A model generated the notes under the pieces. The model saw nothing but the letters and a program-made list of their open reading frames with translations, was not told where the DNA came from and made no database searches. A stretch of 64,000 bases of DNA from JACVRX01 sp963831385 (lineage in GTDB: Bacteria > Actinomycetota > Actinomycetes > Jiangellales > Jiangellaceae), in NCBI GenBank assembly GCA_963831385.1, contig CAWHPW010000006.1, forward strand, positions 140,992-204,991, given 5' to 3'. A program made the position numbers and the translations under genes. This document shows, piece by piece, positions 45,485 through 53,711 of this stretch (the stretch's first letter is position 1; each line of letters opens with the position of its first letter).

Positions 45485-46819
45485 TCAGCCAGAGAGCCGG
45501 ACCGGGTTGACGATGTCGGCGTAAAGGAGCAGCGCGCTCATGCCGATGAGCACGGCCGCTACCCCATAGGCAAGGGGCAGCGCCTTCGCGACATCGACGG
45601 GCTTCGGCTTTGGTCCACCGGTCAGCCTGGCGTACCCGAGCTTGATGCCCTCCCAGATCGCACCCGCCGCGTGGCCGCCGTCGAGCGGCAGCAGAGGGAT
45701 GAGGTTGAACAGCGCGATCGCCATGTTGAAGCTCGCCAGCAACAGGACGAAGGTGGCGATCCGGGCGTCGACGTCGACCTCGGCGGTCGCGATCTCACCG
45801 CCGATCCGGCCGGCGCCGACGATGCCGATGGGCCCGGTGAGATCCCGTTCCTCACCGCCGAAGGCGGCCTGCCAGACGCCGACCATCTTCTGCGGGATGG
45901 AGACGACGGCCGTGGCTGTCTGCACCGTGAAGTCGCCCAGCCAGGTCACCGCGCTGCCGACGTCCTCGGGCACGAACTCCTGAGTGGGGGCGATGCCGAG
46001 GAATCCGACGGTGACGAGCTCATCGGTGGCTTCGCGATATCCGTCCTCGTCGGCCGCCCCGAGGGCGCGCCGTTCGGTCGTGATGAGAACAGGCGTGAGG
46101 GTCAGCTCCTGACCGCTTCGTTCGACGACGACGTCGACCGTTCCGGCCCGGTGGTCGCGGATCAAGTCCTGGGCGACGCTCCACGAGCTCAACGGTTCGC
46201 CGTCGAACGAGACCAACCGGTCTCCGGGCCGGAACCCAGCCTCCGCTGCCGGCGTCTCCGGGTCGGCAGAGGTGCACGGCCGGTTGCCATCGGCCACCGG
46301 GATGACGCAGGCCGACACCTCGCTGACGACTGGGCGCAGTTCGGGCTCGGTGGGATTGCCGTAGATCATCAAAACGGCGCCCGCCAGCACGGCCGCGATG
46401 AGGACGTTCATCGCCGGACCGCCGAGCATGACGATGAGCTTCTTCCACCACGCCTTGCGGTAGAAGACCCGGTCCTCGTCGCCAGGCTTGATCTCCTCCT
46501 TCGACGCGCGGCGCGCGTCCTCGATCAGTGCCTGGAACGGTCCAGTGCTCGCCCGGCGCAAATGCCGCGGATCGTCACCCGGCTCTGGCGGGAACATGCC
46601 GACCATGCGCACGTAGCCGCCCAACGGGACGGCCTTGAACCCATACTCCGTCTCTCCCCGGTGGCGTGACCACACCGTGCGGCCGAAGCCCACCATGTAC
46701 TGGCTGACCTTGACGCCGAACAGCTTCGCCGGCACCAGGTGACCGATTTCGTGTAGCGCGATCGAGAGCAGCAACCCGACGGCAAAGGCCAGGACGCCCA
46801 GGACGGTCAGCCAGTCCAC
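45485..46819 (-). CDS. rip1: Site-2 protease, RIP1/RseP family (M50)
   Basis: 444 residues. Zinc motif HEIGH at residues 23-27 in the first helix, a GGYVRM segment, a periplasmic PDZ domain in the middle (GFRPGDRLVSFDGEPL), and the second catalytic motif NLIPLLPLDGGHAAG in a late helix. Members cleave membrane anti-sigma factors within the bilayer. GTG start. 14 bases downstream of dxr and 12 bases upstream of ispG, the order seen in mycobacteria. Confidence 0.95.
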   Translation of the reverse strand: MDWLTVLGVLAFAVGLLLSIALHEIGHLVPAKLFGVKVSQYMVGFGRTVWSRHRGETEYGFKAVPLGGYVRMVGMFPPEPGDDPRHLRRASTGPFQALIEDARRASKEEIKPGDEDRVFYRKAWWKKLIVMLGGPAMNVLIAAVLAGAVLMIYGNPTEPELRPVVSEVSACVIPVADGNRPCTSADPETPAAEAGFRPGDRLVSFDGEPLSSWSVAQDLIRDHRAGTVDVVVERSGQELTLTPVLITTERRALGAADEDGYREATDELVTVGFLGIAPTQEFVPEDVGSAVTWLGDFTVQTATAVVSIPQKMVGVWQAAFGGEERDLTGPIGIVGAGRIGGEIATAEVDVDARIATFVLLLASFNMAIALFNLIPLLPLDGGHAAGAIWEGIKLGYARLTGGPKPKPVDVAKALPLAYGVAAVLIGMSALLLYADIVNPVRLSG

Positions 46820-46833
46820 TTACCCGCTCGCCT

Positions 46834-48036
46834 TCATCGTCGAAGCACCTCGCGGGCACGGTGACGCGCCCAGGTCTCGGCAGCAAGAACGTCTTCGACA
46901 CCGCGGACGTTCCCGAATGCGCCGGCTGCGACGTGCTCGGAGACCACCTCGGCGACTGTGTCCACGATGCCGAGAAACGGCAGACGACCGTCGAGGAACG
47001 CAGCGACGCACTCCTCGTCGGCTGCGTTGAAGACCGCTGGAGCCGTACCGCCCAGGGTACCGACCTCTCGGGCCAGCGCTACCGCGGGAAACGCTTCGTC
47101 GTCGAGCGGCAGGAACTGCCACGTCTGGGATGTCGTCCAATCGCAGGCCAGCGCGGCATCTCCCACCCGATCCGGCCAGGCCAGCCCGAGGGCGATCGGA
47201 ATCCGCATGTCCGGCGGGCTTGCCTGCGCGAGCGTCGACCCATCGATGAACTCGACCATCGAGTGCACGATCGACTGGGGATGCACGACCACCTCGATGG
47301 CATCGAAGGGAATTCCGAACAGCAGATGCGCCTCGATGACCTCCAAGCCCTTGTTGACCAACGTCGCGGAGTTCACCGTGACGAGCGGCCCCATCTTCCA
47401 GGTCGGATGGGCCAACGCCTGCTTCGGCGTTATCTCGCCGAGCGTGTCGCGCGGGCGGCCCCGGAACGGCCCGCCGCTCGCGGTGAGGATCAGCCGGCGG
47501 ACTTCGTCCCGGCGGCCGCCCCGCAGGCACTGCGCGAGCGCAGAGTGCTCCGAATCGACGGGGACGATCTGCCCAGGCTGCGCAGCCGCCACGACCAGCG
47601 GCCCGCCGACGATCAGTGATTCCTTGTTGGCCAGTGCCAGCTGCCGCCCGGAGGCTAATGCCGCAAGGGTGGGCCGAAGTCCGATCGAGCCAGAAATGGC
47701 GTTCAGCACCACGTCGCAGTCGTGGGCGGCGATCTCGGTCGCAGCATCCGGACCGGCGAGCACCTTCGGCACCGCGTACTCCCCCGCGCTGAAGCCACGG
47801 CGCTGTGCTTCGGCGTAGAACGCCAGTAGCAGATCCGCCGCTGCGCCTGCCTTCGCGACCGCCACGACGTCGACCCCGAGCTCGAGGGCTTGGGCCGCGA
47901 GCGCCGCCGGGTCGGAGCCGCCCGCGGCGATACCGACGACCCGGAACTTGCCCGGATTGCGCTGCACGATATCGATCGCCTGGGTGCCGACCGAACCGGT
48001 CGACCCGAGGATCACGATCTCTCGCGGCGCACTCAT
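46834..48036 (-). CDS. dxr: 1-deoxy-D-xylulose-5-phosphate reductoisomerase
   Basis: 400 residues with NADPH motif ILGSTGSVGTQAIDIV, substrate-site motifs NAISGSIGL, ANKESLIVGG, PVDSEHSALAQ and the flexible-loop region ILTASGGPFRGR, and metal ligands in these segments. First committed step of the MEP isoprenoid pathway. ATG 48036 faces the broken CHRD gene across an 81-base spacer, where the operon promoter should lie. Confidence 0.96.
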   Translation of the reverse strand: MSAPREIVILGSTGSVGTQAIDIVQRNPGKFRVVGIAAGGSDPAALAAQALELGVDVVAVAKAGAAADLLLAFYAEAQRRGFSAGEYAVPKVLAGPDAATEIAAHDCDVVLNAISGSIGLRPTLAALASGRQLALANKESLIVGGPLVVAAAQPGQIVPVDSEHSALAQCLRGGRRDEVRRLILTASGGPFRGRPRDTLGEITPKQALAHPTWKMGPLVTVNSATLVNKGLEVIEAHLLFGIPFDAIEVVVHPQSIVHSMVEFIDGSTLAQASPPDMRIPIALGLAWPDRVGDAALACDWTTSQTWQFLPLDDEAFPAVALAREVGTLGGTAPAVFNAADEECVAAFLDGRLPFLGIVDTVAEVVSEHVAAGAFGNVRGVEDVLAAETWARHRAREVLRR

Positions 48037-48117
48037 ACCGTCATTGTCGTTGAACCCATCGCCGCCGCCATACGTGTCCTCACGTGGGCCGAGTCTGACC
48101 GGAGGGAGGCCCGGGTG

Positions 48118-48669
48118 ATGAATCGACGTCTGCGCAGAACACTCATCGTCGGCGCGGTGGCGGTGGTGACCATCGGCGGCACGGTCGCCGTCGCCAGTGG
48201 CGACGACGGCAGCGTCCGGCGAAATACGGTCAACGAAAAGCTCAGCGGCTACGAGGAGGATCCGCTGGTGCTGTCGACGACGGGCACCGGCGAGTTTCGG
48301 GCTCGGATCAGCTCGTCCGGTCAGGAGATCTCCTACACAGCTGAGCTACTCGGCGCTCGAAGGCAACGTTGCTCCAGGCGCACATCCACCTCGGCGGACG
48401 CCATCAGAGCGGCGGCATCAGCGTGTTCCTGTGCTCGAACCTCGGCAACGGGCCGGTCGGCACGCAGGCGTGCCCGGCAGCACCGGCCACGATCGAGGGC
48501 GTCATCGTCCCGGCCGATGTCATCGGTCCGGCCGCGCAGGGCATCACTGCTGGCCAGTTCGACGAGCTGGTCACGCGCGATCCGGGCGGGCGTGACATAC
48601 GTCAACGTGCACAGCTCGCTGTACCCAGGCGGCGAGATCCGGGCACAGCTCGGCGAGCACGCTCACTGA
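48118..48669 (+). pseudogene. Secreted CHRD-domain protein with three frameshifts
   Basis: Signal peptide (RRTLIVGAVAVVTIGGTVAVA) from ATG 48118 (or GTG 48115) after GGAGGGAGG, then a CHRD domain split over three frames. Frame one ends EISYT near 48339; frame two supplies LSYSALEGNV to about 48370; frame three supplies QAHIHLGGRHQSGGISVFLC up to FDELV near 48583; the first frame then returns with RAIRAGVTYVNVHSSLYPGG and ends AQLGEHAH, stop 48667-48669. Each jump looks like one extra base, three in all. CHRD domains are extracellular, of uncertain role. Either a decayed gene or clustered sequence errors. Confidence 0.75.
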
Positions 48670-48701
48670 CGGGCCCATCAACCCGGGGGGCGGGGGGCCC
48701 G

Positions 48702-48745
48702 CTCGACGTTCCCGCTCTGGCTCACCCCAGGGCGGGAACGTCGAG
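48702..48745. terminator. Strong bidirectional hairpin between CHRD gene and ldcA-like gene
   Basis: CTCGACGTTCCCGC (48702-48715) pairs perfectly with GCGGGAACGTCGAG (48732-48745), and inside it CTGG (48717-48720) pairs with CCAG (48727-48730). It sits 33 bases after the CHRD stop and covers the last codons of the convergent S66 peptidase gene, so one arm is coding. No long U-tract on either side, as is common for high-GC terminators. Confidence 0.65.
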
Positions 48746-49684
48746 GGTCAAGGTCGCGGTGTTGGTCTCCGGGTCGGCGTCGAGGGTGGCCGGGATGCCC
48801 AACGGGACGGTCAGCGAGGACCGGCCATGACCGAACCCGAGTTCCCACACGATCGGCACGCCGAGACCGCCCAGCCGGTCGAGCATCACGGCTCGCAGCT
48901 GGTCGGCTGGACCGCAGCCGAACAGCGAGCCGATCGCGATCCCGGTGACGCCGTCGAGCCACCGGCTGCGCAGCAGGTGGGTGAGCATCCGATCCAACCG
49001 GTAAGGCTCCTCCGCGACGTCCTCGAGCAGCAAGATTCCACCGGTGACGCTGCGCCGACCGGTCGGGGTGCCGATCGAACTAGCCAGCACGCTCAGGCAT
49101 CCGCCCACCGTTACGCCGTGCGCCCTGCCCGCCACCAGAGTCTCGGCCGTCGGTGAGGTGAGAACCTGCATCGACTCGGGCTCGAACAGCGTGCGGCGGA
49201 GCAAATCGGCCGTCAGGTCGTCGGTGAGGAAGACCTGCGCAGCCGCCATCGGCGAGTGCAGCGTCACCAGACCCAGGCTGAGCGCGAACGCCTCGTGCAA
49301 CGCGGTGACGTCGCTGTATCCGGCGAATACCTTGGGCCCGGCGGCCCGCATCGCCGACCAGTCGAGCAGCTCGAGGATGCGCTCGGCACCATAGCCGCCG
49401 CGGGCGCACACGATCCCGGCCACGGTCGGATCCAGCCACGCAGACTGCAGGTCCGCCGCCCGGCGCTGGTCGTCGCCGGCTAGGTAGGCGAGCCGGTCGT
49501 CGACGGCCGTGACATGGGGTCCGATCACGACGTCCAGGCCCCACCCGCGCAGGATGACGCAACCTTCGGCGAGTCGGTCGGCGCGCACCGGTCCGCTCGG
49601 CGCGACAACGGCTACCCGGTCTCCTGCTCGGAGCCGGCCGGGTCGGGTGAGTGCCGGGACCAGCCCGAGGTCGTCAGTGTGCAA
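48722..49684 (-). CDS. S66 family LD-carboxypeptidase (muramoyltetrapeptide carboxypeptidase-like)
   Basis: 320 residues. The S66 catalytic triad regions are all visible: nucleophile serine in VFAGYSDVT, glutamate in ILLLEDVAEEPYRLDR, histidine in ELGFGHGRSSLTVPLG, with VAVVAPSGPV at the N-terminus. Such enzymes remove the terminal D-Ala from murein tetrapeptides in recycling; microcin-immunity MccF types share the fold. The start appears to be TTG 49684, overlapping the aldehyde dehydrogenase end by 11 bases; the true start might be nearer LTRPGRLRAGD. Confidence 0.88.
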   Translation of the reverse strand: MHTDDLGLVPALTRPGRLRAGDRVAVVAPSGPVRADRLAEGCVILRGWGLDVVIGPHVTAVDDRLAYLAGDDQRRAADLQSAWLDPTVAGIVCARGGYGAERILELLDWSAMRAAGPKVFAGYSDVTALHEAFALSLGLVTLHSPMAAAQVFLTDDLTADLLRRTLFEPESMQVLTSPTAETLVAGRAHGVTVGGCLSVLASSIGTPTGRRSVTGGILLLEDVAEEPYRLDRMLTHLLRSRWLDGVTGIAIGSLFGCGPADQLRAVMLDRLGGLGVPIVWELGFGHGRSSLTVPLGIPATLDADPETNTATLTLDVPALG

Positions 49685-51137
49685 CGCCGACGTACTTCAC
49701 CTCGAGGTACTCCTCGATCCCCTCGCGGCCCCCTTCGCGACCGAACCCTGAGGCCTTGACTCCGCCGAACGGTGCGGCCGGATTCGACACCACACCCAGA
49801 TTCAGCCCGACCATGCCCGTCTCGAGCCGCTCGGCGACGGTCAGCGCCCGGTTCAGGTCTCGGGTGTAGGCATAGGCGACTAGGCCGAATTCCGTGTTGT
49901 TGGCCAGGTCGAGCGCCTCGTCGTCGATCCCGAACGACGTCAGTGGAGCGACCGGGCCGAAGATCTCCTCGCGGAAGACCCGGGCGTCTGGAGGAACGTC
50001 GGTGACGACCGTTGGCGGATAGAACCAACCCGGCCGGTCCGGCTGCTCTCCACCGACGAGGATCTTGCCACCCATGTCGGCGGCGTCGGCGACCAACTCA
50101 GCGACGCCGGCGCGGGCCTTTTCGTTGATCAGCGGCCCGACCTCGACGCCCTGTTCGGTCCCCCGGCCCATGCGGAGGCGACCCATCCGGTCGGCAAGCC
50201 GGCGGGAGAAATCGTTGGCGACCGACTCGTGTACGAGGAATCGGTTGGCCGCTGTGCAGGCTTCGCCGATGTTGCGCATCTTTGCGGTCATGGCACCCTC
50301 GACGGCCGCATCGAGGTCCGCATCGTCGAACACCAGGAACGGTGCGTTGCCCCCGAGCTCCATCGACACACGCAGCAGTTGTTCGGCGGACTGACCGACG
50401 AGCCGCCGGCCGACCTCGGTGGATCCGGTGAACGAGAGCTTGCGGGCCCGGGAGTCACGGATCAGCGGCTCCATGACTGCGGACGAGCGCGATGTCGTGA
50501 TGACGTTGAGGACGCCAGGGGGAAGGCCGCTGTCCTCGAGCACCCGCGCCAGCGCCAGCATCGACAGCGGCGTCTCCGCGGCGGGTTTGATCACCATCGT
50601 GCAGCCGGCGGCCACCGCCGGACCGATCTTGCGGGTGCCCATGGCCGTCGGGAAGTTCCACGGCGTGATCAGCAGGCAAGGGCCGACCGGCTGCCGCATG
50701 GTGAGCAGCCGACTGCCGCCCGCCGGTGCTACGCGGTACGAGCCCTCGATGCGAGCCGCCTCCTCGGAGAACCACCGAAAGAACTCCGCCGCGTAGGCGA
50801 TCTCGGTTCGCGACTCGGCGACGGGTTTGCCCATTTCCAGCGTCATCAGCAAAGCGAGATCGTCTTGTTGGTCCATCAACGCTTCGAAGGCCCGGCGGAG
50901 AATCTCGCCGCGCTCTCGCGGCGGGCAGGCGGCCCAGCTCGGCTGGGCGTCCGCGGCGGCGGCCAGCGCCGCCATGGCGTCGTCAGGACTTGCGTCGGCG
51001 ACCTCGCAGAGCACCTCGGCCGTGGAGGGATCATGGACCTCGAAAGTGGCCGCAGCAGTCGCCTCGCGCCATGCGCCGCCGGTGTACAGGCCCTTGGGAA
51101 CGTTGTCGACCACTCGCTGCTCGTCCGATGCCGCCAT
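49674..51137 (-). CDS. gabD: NAD(P)-dependent succinate-semialdehyde dehydrogenase-type ALDH
   Basis: 487 residues. ALDH motifs: LLITPWNFPTAM, FTGSTEVGRRL, catalytic glutamate in MELGGNAPFLVF, catalytic cysteine in GEACTAANR, and NNTEFGLVAYAYT, EEIFGPV near the C-terminus. Closest in pattern to GabD-type succinate-semialdehyde dehydrogenases, but the exact aldehyde is not certain. It starts at ATG 51137, 37 bases downstream of the DivIVA/VOC gene, and its end overlaps the S66 peptidase gene. Confidence 0.85.
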   Translation of the reverse strand: MAASDEQRVVDNVPKGLYTGGAWREATAAATFEVHDPSTAEVLCEVADASPDDAMAALAAAADAQPSWAACPPRERGEILRRAFEALMDQQDDLALLMTLEMGKPVAESRTEIAYAAEFFRWFSEEAARIEGSYRVAPAGGSRLLTMRQPVGPCLLITPWNFPTAMGTRKIGPAVAAGCTMVIKPAAETPLSMLALARVLEDSGLPPGVLNVITTSRSSAVMEPLIRDSRARKLSFTGSTEVGRRLVGQSAEQLLRVSMELGGNAPFLVFDDADLDAAVEGAMTAKMRNIGEACTAANRFLVHESVANDFSRRLADRMGRLRMGRGTEQGVEVGPLINEKARAGVAELVADAADMGGKILVGGEQPDRPGWFYPPTVVTDVPPDARVFREEIFGPVAPLTSFGIDDEALDLANNTEFGLVAYAYTRDLNRALTVAERLETGMVGLNLGVVSNPAAPFGGVKASGFGREGGREGIEEYLEVKYVGVAH

Positions 51138-51174
51138 GGTCTCGCTCCGTTCGCTCGTCAGATGACGACTGGTG

Positions 51175-52137
51175 TCAAGGCGCCACCACTTCGACCTCGA
51201 ACCCCTCCTCGTTCTCGAGGTAAGCGGCGTAATGCTGTGCCCCGCCCGCGTGCGGGTGCCGGTCGGCGAACATCAACCGCCAGCCATAGGTGGGCGCCTC
51301 CGAGACGATGCGGTCGACCATCCACCGCTCCGGGACCGCCAACGCCAGGTGGTTCAGGCCGGGCGCCTTCCGGTCGTAGGGCTGCCAGGCGAGATCGGGA
51401 GACCGTTCCATGACCACGTACGGACCTTCCCGCGGCGCCTGCCAGGAACGGCCTTCGTCCCAGACCTGGAACAGGGTCCAGCCCAGTCGCTCGAACAGCC
51501 AGCCGAACGAGCGGATGGCGACGTCGAGATCACGGACCCACACCTCCAGGTGGTGCAATCCGGTCGTCGGCGTGGGTACCTGGGCCACTGGCCGGGGGTC
51601 CGGCTCGAGTGCTGGCCGGATCGGCGGCCGGTACACCGGCTCGGGCTCGGGCCGCACGTAGGCCGACGCGGGTGGCGGGGGCATCGGCGCCGCCGCCGCG
51701 GCCGGCGGTGCGATAGCGGAGGCAAAGGCCGCCGTCGGCACGCCCACATGGTCGTAGGACGGCTCGACTCGCTGCGGCTCGTAGGCCAGAGCCGGGCGAG
51801 GCTGTTCGAACGGCTGCGTGTACGGCTGCTCGTACGACGGCTCCAGACGTGCCGGCTCAGCAGGTGGTGGGACCTGCCGCCCAGCCGTCGATCGCAGCCG
51901 ACGCAATTCTCCGGCCGCATCGTCGAGCCAGTCGTCGACATCGTCCATTGAGTAGCCCTCACGCATCCGGACGACCTTGAACTCTTGTGCCTCGATTTTC
52001 TCCGGCGTGAGCGAGCGTCCCCCAGCCCGCCCTTCTAGGGCATCGATAACGCGGTCGACGAAATCGTCGACCGCGTCGAGGTCGTAGCCCTCCCGCATGC
52101 GAACGGTGCGGAAGGCGGGGTCGCGGCTGACGGCCAC
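51175..52137 (-). CDS. DivIVA-motif / VOC (glyoxalase-fold) fusion protein
   Basis: 320 residues. Two DivIVA-type motifs near the N-terminus, FRTVRMREGYDLDAVDDFVD (9-28) and FKVVRMREGYSMDDVDDWLD (53-72), then a Pro/Glu/Tyr-rich disordered linker (about 88-195), then a VOC domain (about 198-318) with possible metal ligands in HHLEVWV, NHLALAV and EGFEVEVVAP. DivIVA motifs bind curved membranes or recruit cell-pole and division partners; VOC domains are metalloenzymes or binding modules. The combination is unusual. GTG 52137 follows the strong site AAAGGAG. Enzyme activity cannot be predicted. Confidence 0.8.
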   Translation of the reverse strand: MAVSRDPAFRTVRMREGYDLDAVDDFVDRVIDALEGRAGGRSLTPEKIEAQEFKVVRMREGYSMDDVDDWLDDAAGELRRLRSTAGRQVPPPAEPARLEPSYEQPYTQPFEQPRPALAYEPQRVEPSYDHVGVPTAAFASAIAPPAAAAAPMPPPPASAYVRPEPEPVYRPPIRPALEPDPRPVAQVPTPTTGLHHLEVWVRDLDVAIRSFGWLFERLGWTLFQVWDEGRSWQAPREGPYVVMERSPDLAWQPYDRKAPGLNHLALAVPERWMVDRIVSEAPTYGWRLMFADRHPHAGGAQHYAAYLENEEGFEVEVVAP

Positions 52138-52172
52138 CAGGTTTCACTCCTTTCGACTCGAGCGGCTGAATC

Positions 52173-53465
52173 TTATGTGAGCACCTCGGCAGCCGCGTCA
52201 CCCGGCAGCCCGTCCCTGCCGAGCCTGCGCGCCTCGTCAGTTCGCCACATCCCGATCAATCCGCGGAAGTGGGCCAAGAAGTGCTCCTGTTCGTGCTCCG
52301 GGAACCCGCTTCTGACCGTGTCGACGAGAAGCGCGTCGAAGTCCGGGGAATCCACCCATTCCAGCACTATCTCGTCCAGGTCACCAAGTCGATCTGCGCA
52401 GAACTCGGTGTATCGGTCGGAGTCGAAATAATCGTCGGCAAGCTTACGGTAGGCGGACAACTTGGCGCCGTAGTCGAGGTCGGAGTCGTCGGCAACCGCC
52501 TGATATGGAACCGGGTCCAGATGTGGACGAGACCGGCGGTCGGTGGCCAGACAGAAGACGGACCAGCGCAACAACGCCTTCATCGCCCACGGGAAGTAGT
52601 AGTGCAGGCTGGTGATCGCGACGTCCGGACAGGCGTTGGCGTAGTCGATCGGGTGAACGTCCGCGCCGTGGACCAACGTCTCGCACGAGTTGAACTCCCA
52701 CCGGAAAAACGCGTTCACCAGCTTGCTGATACTGACCACCTCGGCACCGACCTGTGGGCTCAAGAACCCGTGTTCGACGGCGTACCTGTCGTGCATCGGC
52801 AACTCCGGCCGAAAGCGCATGACCATCGTCTCGGCACCGATGGACAGCGAGCGGGCGAAGGCGTCGTACCCCTCGACCGACGCTTGCAGGTGCATGAGCC
52901 GGTGACCGGACTCGTCATAGGCCCGGTGCAGGGCATCCCGGTCGACGATGCGACTGACACCTACCCAGGCACCGCCGTCGTAGGGCTTCATGAACAGCGG
53001 GTAGCCGATCTGGTCGGCGATCACGTCCAAGTCGAACTCACGGTTGTACCGCTCGGAGGTATAGACGTACTTCGTGTTGTCGACCGGTTCTTTAGGCGGT
53101 ACCAGCACCGTCGTCGGGACCTTGAGACCAAGGCGCAGCATCGCGCAGTACGCAGCGTGTTTCTCCATGGCTTGGAAGGTGAACGGGCTGTTCAGCAGGT
53201 ACACGTCATCGGAAAGGGCGATCTTCTTCAGCCATTCCCTCGGATGGTGGTACCAGTACGCCAGGCGGTCGATCACCAGGCCGTGTCGTGGGGTGTCCCT
53301 GAGGTCGAACGGCTCGATCGTGACCCGCTCGGTGTCGAACTGGTGCCGACGCCCGTCGGGGCCGGTGATTGGGCCAAGCTTTCGAACGAGCGTCTCGAAC
53401 GCGCGGGGCCAGTCGTCCTCGGTCCCCAGCAACAGCCCGATCAAATGGGTCGTGTCTGCGGTCAT
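52173..53465 (-). CDS. ATP-grasp-like protein of unknown specificity
   Basis: About 430 residues. The segment IADQIGYPLFMKPYDGGAWVGVSRI looks like the ATP-grasp lysine/glycine-rich region, with AVEHGFLSPQVGAEVV and a long helical C-terminal half. The complete set of ATP-grasp ligands could not be verified by eye. Such enzymes join carboxylates to amines or thiols; here the substrate is unknown. ATG 53465 with GGAGGG upstream is chosen over the longer frame. Directly upstream is an esterase remnant, suggesting a former two-gene unit. Confidence 0.7.
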   Translation of the reverse strand: MTADTTHLIGLLLGTEDDWPRAFETLVRKLGPITGPDGRRHQFDTERVTIEPFDLRDTPRHGLVIDRLAYWYHHPREWLKKIALSDDVYLLNSPFTFQAMEKHAAYCAMLRLGLKVPTTVLVPPKEPVDNTKYVYTSERYNREFDLDVIADQIGYPLFMKPYDGGAWVGVSRIVDRDALHRAYDESGHRLMHLQASVEGYDAFARSLSIGAETMVMRFRPELPMHDRYAVEHGFLSPQVGAEVVSISKLVNAFFRWEFNSCETLVHGADVHPIDYANACPDVAITSLHYYFPWAMKALLRWSVFCLATDRRSRPHLDPVPYQAVADDSDLDYGAKLSAYRKLADDYFDSDRYTEFCADRLGDLDEIVLEWVDSPDFDALLVDTVRSGFPEHEQEHFLAHFRGLIGMWRTDEARRLGRDGLPGDAAAEVLT

Positions 53466-53711
53466 CGTGGCCCTCCGTTGTCGCGGTCGGCTCCCCACAG
53501 GTCGGCCAAGAGCTGGATCAGGTATGGATGGAAAGTATCGCGCCAGCTGGTGACGTTGTGCCCGTCGCGCCCCTCCGCGACCAGGACCGGATGGCCTTAC
53601 CGACCCAGACCTGGGCCATCCTCGCGTTGTTGTGGCGGTTCTCCTCGGGCGGTTCCGTAGGTCACGACCATCGGGACCGGGTCCGCGGAGACAGCTGGTG
53701 TTCTCCTCGAT
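53466..53711 (-). pseudogene. C-terminal remnant of an esterase (PF00756-type)
   Basis: No intact gene fits here. On the minus strand, fragments in different frames read ADPVPMVVTYGTA (from about 53686), EENRHNNARMAQVWVGK (another frame), then GHPVLVAEGRDGHNVTSWRD and FHPYLIQLLADLWG (first frame, after an in-frame TAA), ending at a TGA at 53462-53464 that overlaps the ATG of the ATP-grasp gene. These match the end of enterochelin-esterase/esterase-D-like proteins, with the catalytic histidine region DGHN. At least two frame shifts and loss of the whole N-terminal part, cut off at the cdsA end. Confidence 0.6.

Noticed and set aside
44207..46669. 820-codon plus-strand frame opposite ispG and rip1
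   Set aside because: Antisense shadow of two conserved genes; composition is typical of reverse-strand filler.
51175..51560. VOC domain as a separate gene from the DivIVA part
   Set aside because: The frame is continuous from GTG 52137 with a strong ribosome-binding site only at that start; no internal site or stop was seen.
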